NCBI RefSeq assembly: GCF_037975245.1
Contig: NC_092567.1
Coordinates: 1,711,714-1,775,713 of the forward strand
Direction: 5' to 3'
Length of the DNA stretch: 64,000 nt
Source: Apostichopus japonicus
Lineage: Eukaryota > Echinodermata > Holothuroidea > Aspidochirotida > Stichopodidae
Below the pieces are notes generated by a model. The model ran no database searches, was not told the DNA's origin, and worked only from the letters and a program-made list of their open reading frames with translations. Of this stretch, positions 25,501 to 34,500 are shown in pieces (the first letter of the stretch is position 1; every line of letters begins with the position of its first letter). The position numbers and the translations under genes were made by a program.

Positions 25501-28500
25501 CAACAAAGAGGTATTAAGGAGATACTTAGAGGATCGGTTGGACTTCACCACTCAGGTGATACTTAGAGGATGGGTTGGACTTCACCACTCAGGTGATACT
25601 TAGAGGATGGGTTGGACTTCACCAGTGCTAAGGTAGGAAGGTGATACTTAGAGAATGGGTGTGACTTCACCACTCAGGTAGGAAGGTGATACTGTACTTA
25701 GAGGGTGGAGGGAGGCATTCAACAAAGAGGTATTAAGGTGATACTTAGAGGATGGGTTGGACTTCACCAGTGCTAAGGTAGGAAGCTGATACTTAGAGGA
25801 TGGGTGGGACTTCACCACTCAGGTAGGAAGGTGATACTGTACTTAGAGGGTGGAGGGAGGAGGGGGTCATTCAACAAAGAGGTATTAAGCTGATACTTAG
25901 AGGATGGGTGGGACTTCACCACTCAGGTGATACTTAGAGGATGAGTCAAACTTGAACACTCAGGTATTAAGGTGATACTTAGAGGATGGGTGTGACTTCA
26001 CCACTCAGGTAGGAAGGGTGATGCTTAGAGGATTGGTGGGACTTCACCACTCAGGTCATGCATATTCATGGTGTATACTTCATTAGTAATATTCCTGTTA
26101 TACTTGATTAGTAAATATTCCTGTTATAAACTTGATTAGTAATATTCCTGTTATAAACTTGATTAGTAATATTCCTGCTATATACTTCATTAATAATATT
26201 CATGATACATATATATGTGCTTAGTAATATTCCTGTTATATACTTGATTGAGTGTTGTGCCTGACTAATGACAGAAGAATTACATTTCTGAATTCTTATT
26301 TGTATGTTCTGTCCATGTTCAGGTTGTTTCTCTTGCCCAGCTGTTGATGGATCCTCATTACCGGACTATTGAAGGATTTAAGGTCCTAATAGAGAAGGAG
26401 TGGCTTGCTTTTGGACATCGTTTTTCACACAGAAGTAACCATACTGTAACCCACCAAGCTAGTGGATTTGCCCCTGTATTTTTGCAATTCTTAGACTGTG
26501 TTTTTCAGGTAATGACAATACATAGCAATGATAAACTGGTTATTAATTGCATTCTGTCTGTCACAGAGTGTATGTACCTACCTGTAGCTGTACAGCCAAG
26601 CAGTCACCTATATTATGAAATCATTCATATTTAGAAGAGTGAACATAGTTTATTATTAACATAAAATTAACAGAAGCAAGCAGGATGTACCTAGCTGTAC
26701 AGCCAAGCAGTCACCTATACCAGGAAATCATTCATATTTAGTACAATAAAGGTAGTTTATTTTTAACATAAAATGAACAGAAGCATACAGCCCAACAGCC
26801 ACCAATTTCAGTAACACAATTTTCTTATTAGGGGTAGGGTACTAATTATTCAACCTTACTAAATAAGGACTTGTCGTGTCTGTTTTGTTAATGGAGGTTG
26901 TAATGGGATAACCTATTAGGTGAAACAGTTGTTGTTTATTTATGGAAGAACACACAAGTAATTATATGACTTGCTCGAGAGGGACAATGATTTACAAATG
27001 GGCTCTGAAAACCTAAAACCTAGGGCAATACCAAAGTGAAGTTAACGTTTACAGCTTTGCACTGCAAAGTGTTACTATTTATAAAGCACATTAAATATAA
27101 AATGAAAATTGATGGAGTAACAAACAGTCCAGTACAGTGTATTTGTGTAAACATTTGTTTGTTGCAGTCAGTATTGTAGAATGAGGTTCATTAGATTACA
27201 TTCAGGTAAGCTGTTATGTCAGCATATCTGTAAATATGAAGATTAAGTAACCATCATTGTGGAGGTTAACTGTATGTAAAGAATGTAAAGTATGGAATAT
27301 CTTCTTTCTTTCCTTATGACAGGTTCATGAACAGTTTCCAATGTCTTTTGAGTTTAATCAGTATTATCTGAAAATGCTGGCTTACCACTACATATCCAGC
27401 AGGTTCCAAACGTTCATGTTAGACTCAGAATGCGAGAGATATGAAACAAGTGAGTTATTAACCACTTCTTATCACTTCTAACCAAGCAGGAGAATGTCAC
27501 ATTTGAAGAGTTGTAGGTTGTAAGCTGTACATAAATAAAGAGTCTGTGAGCTGCATTCTCACATGTATAATGATGTTAGTAATCAATGGTATTCTGGCCT
27601 CTGTTCAAGGCATTTACCTGCTGAACCTTTTATGCTAAGTTGTTCAATTGTTAGTTAGTCAATTGGTGTCTAATTTGTTAAGACTTTTTTGTGCAAATCT
27701 TGTTCCCACATGTAATGCTACCATGAAGAATCCTTTTTCTCATAAGACATTTGTTGTAAATGAGGGTGGGAGAGTGGGGCTGTACATGGGGGTGGGAGAG
27801 GACTGCTATACATTAGGGTGGGAGAGGGGACTGCTGTACATGAGGGTAGGAGAGTGGGGCTGTACATTAGGGTGGGAGAGGGGGGTGTTGTACTTGAGGG
27901 TGGACGAGAGGGATCTGCTCTGTCAACTACCATGGGGTTGGGATGACTTATGTATTTTGTTTTCCAGTTATATTTATAATATTCTAGTTGGTGTCCAGTG
28001 AACAGAACTACTTGCAGAAAGTCAGGTTTACTTAGGCCACTTATTTTGCAGGTATGACGGTGCTAGAGAGGGGTCAGGCCAGAGGGGTTGATTCAGGGGA
28101 TAGTGACACCGAGCAGGCTCGTATCCCAGTCAGGTCCATTTGGGATTATATGGAGAAGATTCACAAGAAGAGTCAAGTCTTTTTTAACCTCATGTGGACT
28201 CCACACTCTACGGTAAGTCAGACACAGAGCCTGGTGTTGATTGGTCGTTTTCAAGTTTTTAAATGATTCAGACCAATCTGCCCAAATGTCTATGTTAACA
28301 CTTCATGTACGCTGGTATTGTCGGAAAACATTTGAACATTGCAGTGTGGAAAGTGCATCCTTGTGATTCATAGCCAGTTTAAACTGGTATGGTATGGACT
28401 GTTCTTTAAACTTAAACATTCATTGAATCTCATCGGTGTGAGTTCAGATGATAATGAGCCAATGAAAGCCAGTGAGGCTTCTTCGCGTGTTCCTGCTTGC

Positions 28501-31500
28501 TGGAGGATCTAAAATACATACATACATACATGAGTAAACCAGCTCGGCTCCAGTTATGAGATCTATTTGATGTTCTAACATACAATACTTGAACATTCTC
28601 AGCTGTGTATGTGTCCTTAACCGATATAAATCTCATCTAGTGGCATATTCAAATCATTATAATAGCTTCTTCAATCACAGACTTTTTCATTAGCTTGAAT
28701 TTTTTTTCAATTTAATTACATTTGCATGACATTTTGGGTGTCTTTTATTCTGACTTTTGAAGCCAGAAACAATAACTGATTTACCCATTTCTGTTACCAG
28801 CCCTTCGGTGAACTGCATGCTTTTGGGAATTAAAGATCGAATTGCAAAGACAGCCAAAAAATTGCTTTAATGTTTATGTTTTAATGTATATTTAAATATG
28901 CTAAGCATTTAGCTATGTCGTAATGTAAAGATGAAAAATATAGACAAATATGTTTTACGGTCACAATTGAAGTGGTTGTTTTAGTATTTTGTGTTCCTTT
29001 GTCTGCTGCTGCTTCACTCTTCTGTCTGTTTCTTATTCAGATATTGAGGCCGTACACCAACCTGTCTAAGTTGAAGATCTGGGATTACTACTTCTCTGAT
29101 CAGTTATTTGGAGGTCCGTCATATGATAGAGAACTCTATGAGAAGTCCATAGCTGAAGATGATGAATCACCCTTGACCCCAGCTGATAGAAGAACAGTTA
29201 ATGCATGCTATGACAATGTGTTGGAATCACAGCCAGATATGCAGCGATGGCTGCTAGAGGTTAGTGTAACACATCCATGGTGAAGCACAAGACCACCATA
29301 TGTGTGGTTAGTGTAACACATCCATGGTGAAGCACAAGACCACCATATGTGTGGTTAGTGTAACACATCCATGGTGAAGCACAAGACCACCATATGTGTG
29401 GTTAGTGTAACACATCCATGGTGAAGCACAAGACCACCATATGTGTGGTTAGGGAAGGAGAAGCCCACCATATATGTGGTTAGTGTAACACATCCATGGT
29501 GAAGCACAAGACCACCATATGTGTGGTTAGTGTAACACATCCATGGTGAAGCACAAGACCACCATATGTGTGGTTAGTGTAACACATCCATGGTGAAGCA
29601 CAAGACCACCATATGTGTGGTTAGAGTAACACATCCATGGTGAAGCACAGGACCACCATATGTGTGGTTAGTGTAACACATCCATGGTGAAGCACAAGAC
29701 CACCATATGTGTGGTTAGGGAAGGAGAAGCCCACCATATATGTGGTTAGTGTAACACATCCATGGTGAAGCACAAGACCACCATATGTGTGGTTAGTGTA
29801 ACACATCCATGGTGAAGCACAAGACCACCATATGTGTGGTTAGTGTAACACATCCATGGTGAAGCACAAGACCACCATATATGTGGTTAGTGTAACACAT
29901 CCATGGTGAAGCACAAGACCACCATATGTGTGGTTAGTGTAACACATCCATGGTGAAGCACAAGACCACCATATATGTGGTTAGTGAAGCAGAAGCCCGC
30001 CATATGTGTGGTTAGAGTAACACATCCATGGTGAAGCACAAGACCACCATATGTGTGGTTAGTGTAACACATCCATGGTGAAGCACAAGACCACCATATG
30101 TGTGGTTAGGGAAGGAGAAGCCCGCCATATGTGTGGTTAGTGTAACACATCCATGGTGAAGCACAAGACCACCATATGTGTGGTTAGTGTAACACATCCA
30201 TGGTGAAGCACAAGACCACCATATATGTGGTTAGTGTAACACATCCATGGTGAAGCACAATACCACCATATGTGTGCTTAGTGTAACACATCCATGGTGA
30301 AGCACAAGACCACCATATGTGTGGTTAGTGTAACACATCCATGGTGAAGCACAAGACCACCATATATGTGGGTAGTGAAGCAGAAGCCCGCCATATGTGT
30401 GGTTAGAGTAACACATCCATGGTGAAGCACAAGACCACCATATGTGTGGTTAGTGTAACACATCCATGGTGAAGCACAAGACCACCATATGTGTGGTTAG
30501 TGAAGCAGAAGCCCGCCATATGTGTGATTAGAGTAACACATCCATGGTGAAGCACAAGACCACCATGTGGTTAGTGTAACACATCCGTGGTGAAACAGAA
30601 GCCCACCATATATGTGATAATTGTAACTTATCCATCGTGAAACAGAAGCCCACCATATGTGTTAAGAGTTTTCTTTTACTAGTAAATAAAGTTAAATGCA
30701 AACTGAATAAATGTTTGATGCAAAACTTTGCCATAACTATTCTGGCTCTGTGTCTACTAACCCATCTTGTCATAGGTTGTTGTCTTTTAAAAAAAAAACT
30801 GATCAAATGTTTGTTGTCAAGAATCCTTGATACTGTTCTTTTCAGAAACTGATGTAACATTTTGTTTCCATATTTTAGGAGAAAAGAACCCTGGAGGCAG
30901 AACTTGATAAAAGAATGGTTGAATGGAAGAAGTTGCTGGAAAAACTAGACAGTGAGTTTCAGACTAAGAGGCGGAATGTCTCATCTGATTTAGAGGAGGC
31001 CAGAGCACAGGGGATGTCAGCACACAAGAAGACCACCATTGACATCCTTATTAAGGTACATTGATACATATATATATATATATATATATAACTAGGGCAA
31101 TCACAATACTGACGTTACTTAGACTTGTGGTAGTGCTTACGCCCCAATAATCTCAAAAAGAACAAGAACAAGCTCTAACTCTTATGTGCCATGAAGCGCT
31201 GTAAACACTAAAACCAAATCAATCAGGCAAAAATTTGCTTTGGGGAAAAGTTGACAAGGCGACTTTTGGTACATTAGATTTTGCAGAATATGTTTGGTAT
31301 ATTCATAGTATGTGGATGCTCGCTAGTGAGTAGTACATGTTGTGATTAGAGGCCGTCTCTGCTAGGTCATCAGCAGTTGTTAGATACGTAAGCATTAATA
31401 CAGTTCATTATCAATATTATTATTATTTATATTCTTCTACCGGCCAGTTGACCAGGGTGTTAATACGATATGTTAAATATAATGTTTCTTTTCCTTTGTC

Positions 31501-34500
31501 AACACCCTGGCCCTTCCCTCCCCACCTTTCCCGGGCATTCCTACAATCCACTTATTCATCTCATTTTACTCTCCATAGGGCAAAAACACAGGTGACATTC
31601 AGCCCAAAGGATTTACCTACCAACATCGATTTGAACCGCACAACTTCATCAATCCACAAAACTGTGATTACTGCCAGCAATTGCTGTATGGAGTAGTCAA
31701 GCAAGGGGTCAAAGGTCAGACTATCCATCTATGTAATAGGGTGTCATATATATGGGGGTACAATTATTGAAGAAGCTATGAAACATTGTGTAATGGAAAC
31801 ACAGAACCATAGCTATGTAATAGGGTGTAATATATGGGTGTAAGATTATTGAAGCAGCTATGAAAAATTGTGTAATGGGAACACAGAATCATAGCTATGT
31901 AATAGGGTGTAATATATGGGTGTAAGATTATTGAAGCAGCTATGAAAAATTGTGTTATGGAAACACAGTGTCATAGCTATGTAATATGGTGTAATATATG
32001 TGGGTGTTAGATTATTGAATCAGCTATGGAACATTGTGTAATGGGAACACAGAATCATAGCTATGTAATATGGTGTAATATATGTGGGTGTTACATTATT
32101 GAATAAGCTATGAAACATTGTGTTATGGAAACACAGAATCACAGCTATGTAATAGGGTGTAATATATATGGGTGTAAGATTATTGATTAAGCTATGAAAC
32201 ATTGTGTAATGGGAACACAGAATCATAGCTATGTAATAGGGTGTAATATATATGGGTGTAAGATTATTGATTAAGCTATGAAACATTGTGTAATGGAAAC
32301 ACAGAATCATAACTACGTTCAGGTGGTTTAATATGCCAGGTAATGCAAATTGAGTTTAACAGTCTGGTTGATGAGAATACTGTGTTCTATCATAATACTA
32401 TGTGTCTCTGGCTGATGAGGATTTGTAATGCTTTATTTAGTGTGACTTATATAACGTCATACAATTCAAGAATATTAATTCTGCTAAAACTTACTTCAAC
32501 ACAGGAATGAAGTGCTCGGATTGCGGCTACAATGCTCATGACACATGCGTTCCCAGTATTCCAAAGCAGTGTCGCCGACAAGGATCAGGTCGTGACCAGG
32601 TCAACTCACCTCCATCAAACCACGCCACAGCTGACAAAGAAGAGGAGGAAACACCAGTGGAAAACCTCGAACAAGGAGGTCTGTAAATAATGGGGAGAGG
32701 GGGAGCAAGGGGAGGAGGTTTGGGTGACAAAACTTGTGAAAATTTAAAACAAAGTGTAATAAACATTTTTAAGTCAATGTAATTATCAGCAATTGATTGT
32801 TGTTCACATCAAGTACACACTACCCAAGTAATCTTTTATGCAAATCAACCTAATGTTGCTCCATGTTATATTTATATCATGAATTCAAAGTGCTTGAAGT
32901 AAAGTACAAACTACAAAAGATTGTGTGGAAGGTTAAGAAGAAAACAGAAAGCAATAAAAATTTCCCGGTGGTTATAGAGAACACACTGTGTATAAGCAAG
33001 ATGTTCATATTTGTTGTTTAACGTTGATTATTGCCTGTTATTTTCAGACTATGAAGAGTTCCGTGGTTAAGATCTTCATATTTGTTGTTTAACATTGATT
33101 ATTGCCTGTTATTTTCAGACTTTGAAGAGTTCCGTGGTTAAGATGTTCATATTTGTTGTTTAACATAGATTATTGCCTGTTATTTTCAGATTATGAAGAG
33201 TTCCGTGGTTAAGATGTTCATATTTGTTGTTAAACATCGATTATTGCCTGTTATTTTCAGACTATAAAGAGTTCCATGGTTGCGATGTTGGTATTTGTTG
33301 TTAAACATTGATTATTGCCTGTTATTTTCAGACTATGAAGAGTTCTGTGGTTAAGATGTTCATATTTGCTGTTTAACATTGATTATTGCCTGTTATTTTC
33401 AGACTATAAAGAGTTCCATGGTTGCGATGTTGGTATTTGTTGTTAAACATTGATTATTGCCTGTTATTTTCAGACTATGAAGAGTTCCGTGGTTAAGATG
33501 TTCATATTTGTTGTTTAACATTGATTATTGCCTGTTATTTTTAGACTATGAAGAGTTCCGTGGTTAAGATGTTCATATTTGTTCTTTAACATTGATTATT
33601 GCCTGTTATTAGCAGATTATGAAGAGTTCCATGCAAATATCCCGGACACCATCAGTCATCAAGGTTACCTCTCCAAGAGAGGAGCAAGATTAAAAGGATG
33701 GAAGCAACGATGGTTTGTCCTTGACTCACAAAAACACCAGGTGAGAAAATTATGTTATGTTATATTCAGGTGATTTAAAGATATATTTGAAAGGAAATAT
33801 GTTTTCATCTAGTACGTACTTCATCAGAGCCCCCCACACAGCTGATTTCTTGTCCAAGCACAATCCATCAAACTGAAATTCAGAAATATCTCAATTAGAT
33901 TAAGGAAATATAAAATAGGATGCTGCTCAAGATTCCACTTTTGTTTTGTGCACATGTGGGTTCTTATCATAGCAATATTCAAAGTTCTCTCTGGAATTCT
34001 TGAATAAACCCGGTTGAATGTTTATGTTCTTTTTTTAGTTGAGGTATTATGAAACAGAAAACGATTCTCAGATGAAGGGCTACATCGACCTGAAGGAAGT
34101 GGAGTCTGTTCAAACAGTGTTTATACTACCCGGCAACTCTAAGGAAATGGGAGCCTTTGATGTAAGTAAATTGAGTACACGTTATTGTGTGTCACAGGGA
34201 AGGAGGAGATTGGAGGGGGTTGGTTAGAATTAGGGGATGAGGGGGTAGGGTTGCACTAACAGGAAAGAATGAAGTCAGTAAATGGTGACTCTAAAGCCCG
34301 GGTCACATCTGCGCGATTCAACACGCGATTCAACTCGCAACTAAATCGCGCGAATCAGAAAAGTTGCTTCTGAGAAGTTGCGCTGATTAGGACATTGCTC
34401 TATTGCAAATCAACCCAAATCGACGGCGCAACTTTTATTGCGCAACAAGTTGATACCTGTGTCTAACTACGCGATTCAACTTTCAATTGTATTGCAAGTT

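Noticed and set aside
29355-30463. Many 61-codon minus-strand frames with CYTNHTYGG repeats
   Set aside because: By-products of the 47-bp array; each is the same unit read through.
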